Assembly (NCBI GenBank): GCA_019894855.1
Contig: JAGXNS010000007.1
Location: 1-43,482 of the forward strand
DNA from: Promethearchaeota archaeon
GTDB lineage: Archaea > Asgardarchaeota > Lokiarchaeia > Sigyniarchaeales > SOKP01
Length of the DNA stretch: 43,482 nt
Direction of reading: 5' to 3'
Part shown: positions 25,616-33,492 of the stretch, one piece after another
How the letters are laid out: the number at the start of each line of letters is the position of its first letter
How positions within the stretch are numbered: position 1 is the first letter of the stretch
Position numbers and translations under genes: made by a program
Notes under the pieces: generated by a model
Told to the model about the DNA's origin: nothing
Database searches by the model: none
Seen by the model: the letters and a program-made list of their open reading frames with translations, nothing else

Positions 25616-25669
25616 TTTTAAATCCTCCTTTGATGATATATCTTTTTATTCATAATTATATTTTTTTAT

Positions 25670-26323
25670 TCATAACGTCTTATTTATGAGTTCATTTAAA
25701 AGTTCATCAGCAGTTATATCGCCTATTAGCTTTTTATCTTCATTAATGATTAAAGTTGGAACAGTGGTAACATTATATTGTTCACTAATCTCAGGATAAG
25801 CCATTATGTCAATAATAACTGTTTCCATTTTACCCTCTGAGGCTAACGCGAACAGACTGCAAATTGAAATGACAGAAGAACAATACGCACAATAATCAGA
25901 AATTAGTACCTTTATAACTGTAGGATTAATTTTATTCAGATTCTCTCTTATGATGTTTTCATAGTAATTAGGAGTTCCAGTAAGCACCATTAATGACTGT
26001 ACAAACGGTTGAATTTTTGCAGCCGTAGGTATAGCTAAATAACGAATTATTACCTGATCTTTGGCATTTGTCATTAAAATCGTAGGTGCTTGTTGAATTT
26101 CATACTTTTTAACAAGATCAGAATTAGTTTCAAGCTTATATTCTTCTATCTTAAGCATGTCATTAGAGGATTTCTGATATATGTCCATCACATCCATCAT
26201 TTTTACGGATTCTTGCAGATTCTTTGACGATGTAAAGATTTTCAATGTTACTGGCTTAATTAGATTTTTAATCTCTTCACGAATCATTCTGTTATAAATA
26301 TATGATATAGGCATTTTTTTCAC
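25670..26323 (-). CDS. Protein disulfide oxidoreductase paralogue lacking the N-terminal CxxC
   Basis: 217 aa with two thioredoxin-like halves, like the two genes upstream. The N-terminal half has no CxxC: the position filled by CMDC or CMSC in the paralogues reads VMDVM here. The C-terminal half keeps CAYC (145/148) with YCAYCSS instead of CPYCP, and a cis-Pro segment TVPTLIIN. It therefore has at most one active site of slightly altered potential. It is the last of three tandem copies and the one nearest trxB. Met13 (MIREEIKNLIKP) also aligns with the start of the others. It may be a specialised or decaying copy. Confidence 0.86.
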   Translation of the reverse strand: MKKMPISYIYNRMIREEIKNLIKPVTLKIFTSSKNLQESVKMMDVMDIYQKSSNDMLKIEEYKLETNSDLVKKYEIQQAPTILMTNAKDQVIIRYLAIPTAAKIQPFVQSLMVLTGTPNYYENIIRENLNKINPTVIKVLISDYCAYCSSVISICSLFALASEGKMETVIIDIMAYPEISEQYNVTTVPTLIINEDKKLIGDITADELLNELINKTL

Positions 26324-26449
26324 ATCTTCTATATATTATTTCAAGGCTCACTATTCTCTTATTCTATATAAAAATAAAAGAAATCAAAAATCGTCTTGAA
26401 AGATTAAATAAATAATTGTTTGGTGTTGCTTTCTCTAATGTATTTTAAA

Positions 26450-27133
26450 TTAGTATTGTACTTTTATATTTCCTCCGATAAGCGCCCGGAGTATTTCATT
26501 CGCCCCAACCATACCAACTAAAGTTTTTTTATCGTTTATAACGGTATAAGGCACTCCCGAAGCATCATAATACTGTCCAATATCCGGATTCGCCATTATA
26601 TCAATGATTACGGTTCTAATCTTCCCTTCAGATGCAAGTGCAAACTGAGAGGCTGTAGCTACGACAGTAGGACAATATGGACATGTTTCTGTTATCATTA
26701 CTTTGATAATTGATGGTTGAATACGGTCGAGATTTTGTTTTATTGTGGCTTCGTAATAATTCGGCGCTCCCGCAAATGTAAAGAGTGATTGGATAAATGG
26801 TTGGATTTCACCGCCTTGTGGAGCTGCTAAATAGCGTATTAATTCTTTGCCGTCGTCATTGACAAATAAAATTGTTGGCACCCGCTGAATATCATAACGC
26901 TTTGCGAATTCGGGATTATTATCTATAGATAGTTCTTCTATCGTTAACATTCCATTCGAATTTTCTTCATAAATCCTTAGGAGTGACATAAATTGTCCAC
27001 AATCCATGCAAGCTCTTATTTTACTCCCATCTGCTTCTGTTCGTTGAGAAGTAAAAACCTTTAGTTTCACGGGTTTAGTGAGCTTCGCCATTTCTCTTTT
27101 AATAATTTCCTTATATTTATCATCTTGAGACAT
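26450..27133 (-). CDS. Protein disulfide oxidoreductase (two thioredoxin folds)
   Basis: 227 aa, the size of Pyrococcus furiosus PDO. The N-terminal active site is CMDC (42/45), the C-terminal one CPYC (151/154), with cis-Pro turns QRVPTILF and SGVPYTVI. Such proteins make, break or shuffle disulfides and take electrons from thioredoxin reductase. It lies 26 bases after the first copy (27160-27852), with a GAGGTG SD-like site, so they share an operon. N-terminal CxxC pairs of Met-Asp or Met-Ser type instead of the usual Pro/aromatic suggest a more reducing or altered site. Confidence 0.92.
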   Translation of the reverse strand: MSQDDKYKEIIKREMAKLTKPVKLKVFTSQRTEADGSKIRACMDCGQFMSLLRIYEENSNGMLTIEELSIDNNPEFAKRYDIQRVPTILFVNDDGKELIRYLAAPQGGEIQPFIQSLFTFAGAPNYYEATIKQNLDRIQPSIIKVMITETCPYCPTVVATASQFALASEGKIRTVIIDIMANPDIGQYYDASGVPYTVINDKKTLVGMVGANEILRALIGGNIKVQY

Positions 27134-27159
27134 ATTTAAAACACCTCTTAGAATATAGA

Positions 27160-27852
27160 TTATGCATACATTCCTCCAAAATCTCTTTGACCTTTTGTTA
27201 ATTTATCTAATAAATCCTGTGGAGTAAACATCCCAACAATTCGATCTTTTTCGTTCACAACAGTGAGTGGGACACCCTGAACTTCATACTTCCTTGCGAT
27301 GTCAGGATTTAAGCTAACATCAATAACTTCTGCTGTTATTTTACCTTTAGAGACAATAGCGAATAATGTTAAAACTGGAACGGTCGCTGGACAATATGGA
27401 CAAGTTGGAGTTATGAATATCTTCATCTCTGATTTATCGATCTTCTTTAGATGAGTTAGAATTTGGTCAGCATAATACGGTCTTACGCCACTAAAATATT
27501 GAATTGAATTTAGAAAGGGTACAAATTCAGATCCAGTAGGATGTGCCGAATAGCGGATTATTTCCTTACCGTCATCGTTAACGAATAAAATGGCCGGAAT
27601 TCGGGTAACATTGTATTTTTTTGCTTCATCTTGATTTTCTTCAATGGATATCTCTTCGATACTCAACTTTCCGTTTGAGAGTTCTTCAAGTGATTTTAAT
27701 AAATTATAGGCTCCCTCACATGACATGCACGCTCTTTTTTTTGAACCGTCTTCCAGAGTTTTAAAATCGGTAAACAATTTCAGCACTACTTCATGTTTTA
27801 ATTTCGTCATTTCTCTCTTAACATTATCAAGTTCATTTGGGGAAAATAACAT
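27160..27852 (-). CDS. Protein disulfide oxidoreductase (two thioredoxin folds), first of three
   Basis: 230 aa, paralogue of the gene at 26450. It has CMSC (42/45) in the first half and CPYC (151/154) in the second, with NVTRIPAILF and EVQGVPLTVV supplying the cis-prolines. The DGSKKRACMSC context is shared with copy 2, where the same segment reads DGSKIRACMDC. It is the promoter-proximal gene of the block PDO-PDO-PDO-TrxR. The 147 bases upstream separate it from the CCG-domain gene. It is expected in the cytoplasm, since there is no signal peptide. Confidence 0.92.
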   Translation of the reverse strand: MLFSPNELDNVKREMTKLKHEVVLKLFTDFKTLEDGSKKRACMSCEGAYNLLKSLEELSNGKLSIEEISIEENQDEAKKYNVTRIPAILFVNDDGKEIIRYSAHPTGSEFVPFLNSIQYFSGVRPYYADQILTHLKKIDKSEMKIFITPTCPYCPATVPVLTLFAIVSKGKITAEVIDVSLNPDIARKYEVQGVPLTVVNEKDRIVGMFTPQDLLDKLTKGQRDFGGMYA

Positions 27853-27999
27853 CAGATCACCAATTAATTTTCTTTCTATTGTGAATATTACAATTTTAAG
27901 CTCTTAAAATTTTTATCCGTTTAAATTATAAAAAACTTCATAAATAACCGATTTTAGGATAAAGTTTTTTAGATATTAGATTTAGAAAAATAAAGAATC

Positions 28000-28440
28000 C
28001 TATTCTTCTAATAGTTCACACATATCAACAAGTTTGTGTTTAGATTTTTGCTTTTTTCCAAAGAATTTTAATATCCAATACGCATCAGGGCAATATGTAG
28101 TAATATAACTAACGGTATCCCCACTTTCTGAATTAATGTCTCCGTTATCTTTAAATTCTTTCATTCTCTTAATTGCTATCATTTCAGAGATATCTGTTCT
28201 TAACTGATGTCCAACGCCTCCTCCACAACAGTTATGTGGGATTGGTATAACATTATACCCACTTTCTTCAAATAGCTTTTTTAATTCTTCTTCTAAACCC
28301 GGGAATTCTATATATTTTAGAGGACAGGCATGCTGAATTATTAGATTTCCTTTATCCTTTTCTCCCTTAACGCTAACCCTAATTTTTTTGTTGGTGAGGG
28401 TGTTTTGGTTTACTATTTTTTTTCTTACCTGTTCTTCCAT
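28000..28440 (-). CDS. Single CCG (cysteine-rich) domain protein, HdrB-like
   Basis: 146 aa with one CCG domain as found twice in HdrB/HdrD, GlpC and LutA. Cys39 (IQHACPLKY), Cys71-Cys72 in HNCCGGG, and Cys117 (TTYCPDAYW) are visible. The spacing C-x31-CC fits the family, but the final CxxC is reduced to CPDA, so one usual cluster ligand is missing. It may bind a 4Fe-4S cluster with another ligand or act with a partner carrying the second half. A strong SD (AAGGAGAG) precedes the ATG. Function in electron transfer to thiols or heterodisulfides is inferred from the family and the redox neighbourhood. Confidence 0.8.
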   Translation of the reverse strand: MEEQVRKKIVNQNTLTNKKIRVSVKGEKDKGNLIIQHACPLKYIEFPGLEEELKKLFEESGYNVIPIPHNCCGGGVGHQLRTDISEMIAIKRMKEFKDNGDINSESGDTVSYITTYCPDAYWILKFFGKKQKSKHKLVDMCELLEE

Positions 28441-28503
28441 TTTTTCTCTCTCCTTTTTGGTTTTGTTTTTAGATTAAAAAAAATTAAAATTAAAAAAAAT
28501 AAG

Positions 28504-28824
28504 TTAATTAAACTTTAGAGGGTAAAACTTCTTCCCGTTCTTTTTGCGATAATAAGAGCGAACTCTCGAATACTTCCAAATTAGTTCGCACGTGGCTTTT
28601 AGTTGGGTTTTTTGTTTCTCTAAGTGCGAATTTCGGTAGTCGCATCCTTTTATCGTCGATCTGAGCAAAACTGCAGTACCGTCAATTTGGTTATTTATTT
28701 GGATTAGTTCCCGCGAGGATATCTTATCTTTAACTAATAATAATTCTACAGGATCCATTTTTGTGAGATCTGATAAATTTATAGCAAAAAATTCGGCGTC
28801 GTCTAATTTTGTTGTTATGCTCAT
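28504..28824 (-). CDS. Unknown small basic protein (106 aa)
   Basis: Not recognised. The N-terminal third is acidic (KLDDAEFFAINLSDLTKMDP), the middle is helical with a charged QINNQIDGT segment, and the C-terminal third is strongly basic and aromatic (YSRVRSYYRKKNGKKFYPLKF). It is separated by three bases from the 40-aa gene upstream, whose end supplies its SD (AAGGAG), so the two are coupled. The pair has no visible link to the redox genes and resembles small accessory or mobile-element genes. Confidence 0.6.
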   Translation of the reverse strand: MSITTKLDDAEFFAINLSDLTKMDPVELLLVKDKISSRELIQINNQIDGTAVLLRSTIKGCDYRNSHLEKQKTQLKATCELIWKYSRVRSYYRKKNGKKFYPLKFN

Positions 28825-28827
28825 TTT

Positions 28828-28950
28828 CTATCTTCTCCTTATTCTATATTTTATCTCGTATTCTTCTGAGGTATATTCTAAATTTCTTAGGTCTTGTTCG
28901 GTAGCGTTCATCACGCACTTAATCCAATCTCTAAACTCTTCGTACCCCAT
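28828..28950 (-). CDS. Unknown small protein (40 aa) coupled to the 106-aa gene
   Basis: It opens MGYEEFRDWIKCVMNATEQD and ends in KYRIRRR. It is a single charged helix-forming chain with one Cys. An AAAGGTTGA stretch just upstream may be its SD. Its stop is three bases from the next start and its last codons contain that gene's SD. No family was recognised. Confidence 0.5.
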   Translation of the reverse strand: MGYEEFRDWIKCVMNATEQDLRNLEYTSEEYEIKYRIRRR

Positions 28951-29153
28951 TGCTCATCAACCTTTGCAACGAGTTTAGGACAAGCAGAAATGAATATTTC
29001 TATTCTCTTTTTTAATACCTTTATGAAGAAGATTAATAAATTAAATATTAAAGTGAACTAAGCTAACCTTATTAGATTGATTTATTTTTGAAATTAAAGT
29101 TGAAGACCGCAGAAAGTTCATGCGAGAAATGAAAAAAAAAAGGAGTGATAAAT

Positions 29154-29222
29154 TTGACACAAATAACAAATGAAAATATAATTCCATATCACTATGGAGG
29201 AGATTATAAAATTGAAGAATAA
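29154..29222 (+). CDS. Possible 22-aa leader peptide overlapping the SDR start
   Basis: TTG start preceded by AAAAGGAGTGA (SD, spacing about 8), encoding MTQITNENIIPYHYGGDYKIEE. It ends with TAA at 29220-29222, overlapping the SDR start by 11 bases in another frame. Its 3' half contains the SDR's SD (GGAGGAG). This is a layout that could couple or gate SDR translation. It may equally be a chance frame. Confidence 0.35.
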   Translation: MTQITNENIIPYHYGGDYKIEE

Positions 29223-30096
29223 ACAGACAATACTGATTGCTGGAGCGACTGGAAACATTGGGGGAGGTGCCGCGATCGCTTTAGCAAAACGTGGTGCTAA
29301 AGTTGTTTTGCTCGGACGTAAACAAGACAAATTAAAAGCCCGCGTGAACCATATCCGCAATGCTTTATCTGAAGCACAGATCGTTTATCAGGATATGGAC
29401 ATTGGCATGCTAGTTATCGATTTCTCTGATTTGGAGTCAGTGAAACACGCGGCAGCTGAAGCTATGGACCGATTCCCAATAATAAATGGTCTGATATTAT
29501 CTGTTGGCGTTCTTATCCAAAAAGGTCCGAACATCCTGACCAGCGGTCATGAGGTGATGTTTGCCACAAACGTGATAGGGCCGTTTTTGTTCACCCAGCT
29601 GTTGTTAAAGAGGATGCAGCAATCAGACGGATTGGTCCTTCATGTGATTAAAAAAGCCTATAAAGAAATCGACTGGGAAGATCTTGAAAGCATCAGAAAT
29701 CACGATACAGATACTGCATATAACAGGACCAAGACATGCAACTTGGTGATCGCTGCAGAGTTGGCTCGACGATATGCTGGAAAGATCTCCTCTGTAGCAT
29801 TCAATCCTTGGTTCATCATCGATAAATCAGACCCGGAATTAGCCAAAAGGTGGCCATCCGGATTCTCGGGATTCGTCTGGCGGATAGCGACAGCACTTAT
29901 TGCAAAGCCACCTGCTGTAGCGGGTGAGCCTATTGCGGATCTGATGCTGTCGTATCAAGATCGTAGTGCAATCAATGGAACCTTGTTTAAACTGGATAAA
30001 CGCATCGAAAAACCTGATAAGGCAATGAATGACGAAGTATTAGGAAAACGGTTGTGGGATGAGTTGGTTCTAATAACAGGATTAAAAGCTGAATGA
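29212..30096 (+). CDS. Short-chain dehydrogenase/reductase (retinol dehydrogenase-like), probable transfer
   Basis: 294 aa from the TTG at 29212, chosen because GGAGGAG at 29196-29202 stands 9 bases before it; an in-frame ATG at 29194 overlaps that SD. The Rossmann motif is GATGNIGGG, the catalytic pair YNRTK is present, but the usual catalytic Ser stretch is replaced by LHVIKKA and the LHPG turn by FNPWF, so activity is uncertain. Base composition and codon use are visibly more GC-rich than in neighbouring genes, and the SD is bacterial-like. This suggests acquisition from a bacterium. It is flanked by gene-poor AT-rich DNA and a decayed gene. Confidence 0.85.
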   Translation: MKNKQTILIAGATGNIGGGAAIALAKRGAKVVLLGRKQDKLKARVNHIRNALSEAQIVYQDMDIGMLVIDFSDLESVKHAAAEAMDRFPIINGLILSVGVLIQKGPNILTSGHEVMFATNVIGPFLFTQLLLKRMQQSDGLVLHVIKKAYKEIDWEDLESIRNHDTDTAYNRTKTCNLVIAAELARRYAGKISSVAFNPWFIIDKSDPELAKRWPSGFSGFVWRIATALIAKPPAVAGEPIADLMLSYQDRSAINGTLFKLDKRIEKPDKAMNDEVLGKRLWDELVLITGLKAE

Positions 30097-30253
30097 AACA
30101 AAACAAAAAAAGGAAACAAGTAGTCATAACTTTAGACTATAATTATTTTTTTTTTATTCGATATTAAATTTAATAAATCATAATTATAAAAAAGGTGAAA
30201 ATTATAAAATCAAAAATAGCGAAAAAAAAGAAGAATAAATTGGAGGGTCCCCC

Positions 30254-30518
30254 TTGAGTATCGAAACATGGTTATCTGGCTTCTTTTTTCTGTTTATTAT
30301 AATTACAAACATTTCAAGTGGTTTTTTTGTTTTTAATTAATACATGGGCAAGACTATCTAAAGAATCTCAGTGAATCCAGGAAGAATTACATACAGAAGG
30401 ATTTAAGGATGTTACCTCGTATTTTTTTATTTACGAACTGGTATGATTGCGGGATAGAACAATTACTCAGAACAAAATAAAAAAAAAACACAAGATTGCT
30501 TTCCCAAATTTCAACTAG
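30254..30518 (+). pseudogene. Decayed gene with frameshift and two UGA stops
   Basis: A TTG start at 30254 with GGAGGG just upstream reads a hydrophobic N-terminus (FFFLFIIITNISSGFFVF) and stops at TAA 30338. In the +1 frame from 30333 the sequence reads on as NTWARLSKESQ, then TGA (30372), IQEELHTEGFKDVT, then TGA (30444), LRDRT, and ends at TAG 30516. The shift falls in a T-rich run. The downstream frame looks protein-like, so this is probably a broken membrane-protein gene. A read error in the T-run could account for the shift but not for both UGAs. Confidence 0.5.
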
Positions 30519-30756
30519 ATGGAATAACTTTTGGTAGTATTAGTACCAATACCTATCCGTTTTAGTGCAAAATTGTGTAATTTAAAGTTTTTTCCAAGCA
30601 TTTTTTTATTCTAAATTTTTGTAATTTTTATTATAAATTATTAAATTTCTATTTTATGACTATATGCTCTCATGCTCTTATAAGAGCCCCAATCCATATT
30701 AAAATTATAAAAAAAAATATATAAAAAAAAAGTTCTTAAGATAAATATTAATTACT
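30519..30756. other. AT-rich stretch without recognisable gene
   Basis: Very AT-rich, with several A- and T-runs and no open frame of note, RNA gene or repeat that could be recognised. It separates the decayed gene from the 51-aa gene on the other strand. Confidence 0.5.
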
Positions 30757-30912
30757 CTATTCTTTTTTTAGCTTTGCGCCCGTTCTTTGAACTCCTACTT
30801 CTTTATTCGCAGGAATGGGACTACCACAATTGTCTTTTTTTCCATCGTTAGTCTTAAAAGCTTTATCTAATTCAGCTTCCAACTCTTCGTCTATTATTTC
30901 TTTATTTGGCAT
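30757..30912 (-). CDS. Small charged hypothetical protein (51 aa)
   Basis: It opens MPNKEIIDEELEAELDKAFK and ends GAKLKKE, with one Cys in DNCGSPIPANKE. The N-terminal half is an acidic helix; the rest is polar. No SD is obvious and no family is known. The composition is protein-like and the frame is cleanly bounded. It stands alone in a gene-poor stretch. Confidence 0.5.
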   Translation of the reverse strand: MPNKEIIDEELEAELDKAFKTNDGKKDNCGSPIPANKEVGVQRTGAKLKKE

Positions 30913-31030
30913 ATATTATTAAGAGAACTCGAAATATTTAAGGATTATATTTATAAAAAATTGATATATAATAACTGCTGATTTTTGTTTTTTGATGTAA
31001 ATTTAAAGAAGAGAATAAAAAGATTGTAGC

Positions 31031-31396
31031 CTATTTATTAAAATGTTCTGAAACGGCATTATCCTTTTCTATAGGTCTTCTTTCTGGAACATTTATATAC
31101 TCCGTTTTAAATGTATCATAAAAATCTGGACGTAAGTATAAATTGCAATAACAAGCTCCAAATTCCTTCACATCATCAGATGCATAATCACAAGGACATA
31201 TTAAATCTCTATCTAAATCTCTATTTCCTGAAGCGAGACGACATGGACAAGATTGATAACCCATTGATTTTTTATTATCAACCAACCCATTAATCAAGTC
31301 ATTAAACATACTTTGGTCTTTGATTAGAATCCAGTTGTTTTTCTGGAGAACCATTCCAATATATTCTTTCATACCTTCGGTTGTTTCCATGTCCAT
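31031..31396 (-). CDS. Ferredoxin-thioredoxin reductase, catalytic (beta) chain-like
   Basis: 121 aa from the ATG at 31396, chosen because GGAGGA ends 8 bases upstream and that ATG follows the glutaredoxin stop by one base; an ATG at 31411 would overlap. The three cysteine pairs of the family are present: CPC (C55/C57 counted from the longer start), CPC (C72/C74) and CYC (C87/C89), binding a 4Fe-4S cluster next to the redox disulfide. CYC replaces the plant-type CHC. It reduces thioredoxin or glutaredoxin with ferredoxin electrons. Direct coupling to glutaredoxin makes that its likely substrate. No variable (alpha) chain is seen, as is usual in archaea. Confidence 0.9.
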   Translation of the reverse strand: MDMETTEGMKEYIGMVLQKNNWILIKDQSMFNDLINGLVDNKKSMGYQSCPCRLASGNRDLDRDLICPCDYASDDVKEFGACYCNLYLRPDFYDTFKTEYINVPERRPIEKDNAVSEHFNK

Positions 31397-31397
31397 T

Positions 31398-31724
31398 TTA
31401 ATTTCCTCCATGATTGATTAATTCTTCATATTTATTTGGATTGTAGCCAACAACAAATTCATCATCGCACACAACAAATGGATATGATATTCTTTCTGGT
31501 TTGTAAGTTTCTCTCAAAAATGTAAGTACTTTCGATTTTTCACTAGGATCAATTTTATCAACATCTACATAACGATATTTGACATTCCTTTCATTTAACC
31601 ATCGCTTACATTTATGGCACCATTGACAAGTCGATAATGTAAAAATTGTCCACTCTTGCGAGTCATTTTCACCAACAACGCTTTGAGTTAATTTTTCAAT
31701 AAATTCTGGAAACATATCATTCAC
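31398..31724 (-). CDS. Glutaredoxin-like protein
   Basis: 108 aa, thioredoxin fold. The active site is CQWC (33/36) with a further Cys39 in CHKC, followed by RWLNERNVKYRYVDVD and the cis-Pro turn RISYPFVVCDDEFVVGY. It opens the two-gene operon with the ferredoxin-thioredoxin reductase chain; its last codons hold that gene's SD. Likely reduced by the partner rather than by glutathione. Met4 is an alternative start. Confidence 0.92.
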   Translation of the reverse strand: MNDMFPEFIEKLTQSVVGENDSQEWTIFTLSTCQWCHKCKRWLNERNVKYRYVDVDKIDPSEKSKVLTFLRETYKPERISYPFVVCDDEFVVGYNPNKYEELINHGGN

Positions 31725-31761
31725 TTTTTAATTTGTTAGTTATTAGTTAAGATAATTATTA

Positions 31762-32226
31762 TTAGATTTTACTATTTTCTGTGAGATTTTCCTTCCAATG
31801 AGGGTCTATACATTCAATAGCCTCTTCTGTGAACTTCTTTAAATCGCTTTCACACGATCTCGATAGTAATCCCAAATGTTTTAAAGCCCTTTTATCCCCA
31901 ATCTTCATCAAACTCTCAACAATCAAAAATAAAAGGCTTTTATCTTGTTCGCTTTCCTGCTTTTCTAGTTCTCTTTTCAACAACTCTACGATAACTATAG
32001 TAGCCTTAGCATCATTAACTTCTCCCATAGCTTCAACAATTCTGTTTATAACTACAGGGTCTTCTTCTGAATTTAAAGCTCTTACCAACATATTTGTAGC
32101 TCTCCCGTCTTTGAAATGTCCTATCTGCCTTGCAGCAGAGGCACGCTCCATTACCTTACCATGAAATAAATTTTTAATAGCGAGATTGTACTCGTTATCT
32201 CGAGAATTATTAGAATTAGAATCCAT
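31762..32226 (-). CDS. HEAT-repeat protein
   Basis: 154 aa from the ATG at 32226; an ATG at 32250 would add eight hydrophobic residues. Three to four alpha-hairpin repeats are visible: ASAARQIGHFKDGRATNMLV, INRIVEAMGEVNDAKATIVI, LFLIVESLMKIGDKRALKHL and KKFTEEAIECIDP. PBS-lyase-type HEAT repeats form protein-binding solenoids. No catalytic motif is seen. It lies 37 bases upstream of the glutaredoxin gene on the same strand, so it may head that operon. It is divergent from the longin-GTPase gene. Confidence 0.85.
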   Translation of the reverse strand: MDSNSNNSRDNEYNLAIKNLFHGKVMERASAARQIGHFKDGRATNMLVRALNSEEDPVVINRIVEAMGEVNDAKATIVIVELLKRELEKQESEQDKSLLFLIVESLMKIGDKRALKHLGLLSRSCESDLKKFTEEAIECIDPHWKENLTENSKI

Positions 32227-32402
32227 TATGTTAGTAAAATAGACAAGCATTAAAAAATACGATTTTTATAAATTATTAAATCTAAGCGTATTATTGGTGA
32301 ATATCTATGTAATTTTAAGGAAAAAACATTTGATATAAAACTAATCACGTCTTAAATATAATCTAGATTAAAACTAATTTCGTTTAATATTTCAATATTA
32401 CT

Positions 32403-33446
32403 ATGCCAAAAGAGGTCATCCTCTCTCTCAGTTATTTTGATTCGATCTTGGGTCCCAATCTCCTCTATAGTAGTTCCCCATTAAACCCTCAAGAACATCC
32501 CGATTTAGGTAGAATTCTGGAATTTACTGAGGAAGAAGGAAATTTTATATTTACTTTTAGAAAGTATCAAACTATTAACCACATTTTCTATATTGACTCC
32601 GAATTTGCGCGAGGAGGAAAAGAGCTCCTAATGATAACTTATATGATTAGAGCCGCTTACTTTCGTGACGAAATTACTGATGTATATAATTATTTATTAT
32701 CTAAAGCCGTTGATCTAGAATCTTATGCTTCTGAACTTAAAAAACTTCAAGCACTCACAGAGTTACTACATGGCAAAAAAAATCTTACAAACCAAAAGAA
32801 GATTCTTAATCTCGCGTCGAAAGGGTTTAAAACAATTTTTTTGAATCTTTTTAATAAATATTTAGAAAAGATGAGTCCGAAGATAGATTTAACTACTCAT
32901 TCATTAGATAAAAGAAACTTAAAGAAAATTTACGTTTTTGGACCACGAAACGCAGGAAAAACTACGTTCGTTAAAAATTTAGAGGTTATACAATTTCTTC
33001 GATATAAGAACAATGAAATGAAACGAGATCTGTCAAGTAAGATCTATGATTTTATAATTGATAACATCGAAGTTTTAACTTATGAATGTGTTGATGAAGA
33101 TACGGATGATGAAAGAACTACATTGTACGAAGATTGTATAGATAATGCTCAAGGCTTTATCTTAATCTATGATGCCTCTAATAAGGATTCTATTAAAGAA
33201 ACCATTGAAATGTTCCAGTTAGTATTAAACAGATGCCAAGATAAGGGGGATTCTATGCCAATACTTATTATTGGCAATAAATATCACGACAAAGAAGAAT
33301 TACCGCCAGATTTGATACTTGAGAATTTCGAACTGAATGAATTAGCTGAGTGTGGGTTATTGGTTCAATCTTATTCCATTAATATTCTCAGCGAGGATGA
33401 AAAAATAATTGAAGCTATTCGCTGGCTTTTAATGCGTATTATATAA
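32403..33446 (+). CDS. Longin-like domain fused to Arf/Ras-like GTPase
   Basis: 347 aa. Residues 1-115 look like a longin/roadblock-type domain: SLSYFDSILGPNLLYSSSP, then HIFYIDSEFARGGKELLMIT, then a helix. A basic helical linker follows (120-170). The GTPase domain spans 172-347. Its P-loop is GPRNAGKTT (180-188), intact. G3 has no DxxG: ECVDEDTDDER. G4 is NKYHD at 292-296, with the Asp displaced by one. QSYSIN may be G5. Nucleotide binding is plausible and hydrolysis doubtful. Longin and small GTPase domains occur together in eukaryotic membrane traffic, and fusions are known in Asgard archaea. It is a single gene. Confidence 0.82.
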   Translation: MPKEVILSLSYFDSILGPNLLYSSSPLNPQEHPDLGRILEFTEEEGNFIFTFRKYQTINHIFYIDSEFARGGKELLMITYMIRAAYFRDEITDVYNYLLSKAVDLESYASELKKLQALTELLHGKKNLTNQKKILNLASKGFKTIFLNLFNKYLEKMSPKIDLTTHSLDKRNLKKIYVFGPRNAGKTTFVKNLEVIQFLRYKNNEMKRDLSSKIYDFIIDNIEVLTYECVDEDTDDERTTLYEDCIDNAQGFILIYDASNKDSIKETIEMFQLVLNRCQDKGDSMPILIIGNKYHDKEELPPDLILENFELNELAECGLLVQSYSINILSEDEKIIEAIRWLLMRII

Positions 33447-33492
33447 ATTTATTTCCCTGAAGCTAAATGCTATAACAGATATAATTACATTT

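Noticed and set aside
30097-30253. Insertion sequence or attachment site beside the foreign-looking SDR gene
   Set aside because: No transposase, integrase, terminal inverted repeat or target duplication was found around 29.1-30.6 kb.
30372-30446. Selenocysteine codons (two UGAs) in the broken frame
   Set aside because: No selenoprotein motif, no cysteine-rich context and no SECIS-like structure seen; an upstream frameshift also points to a dead gene.
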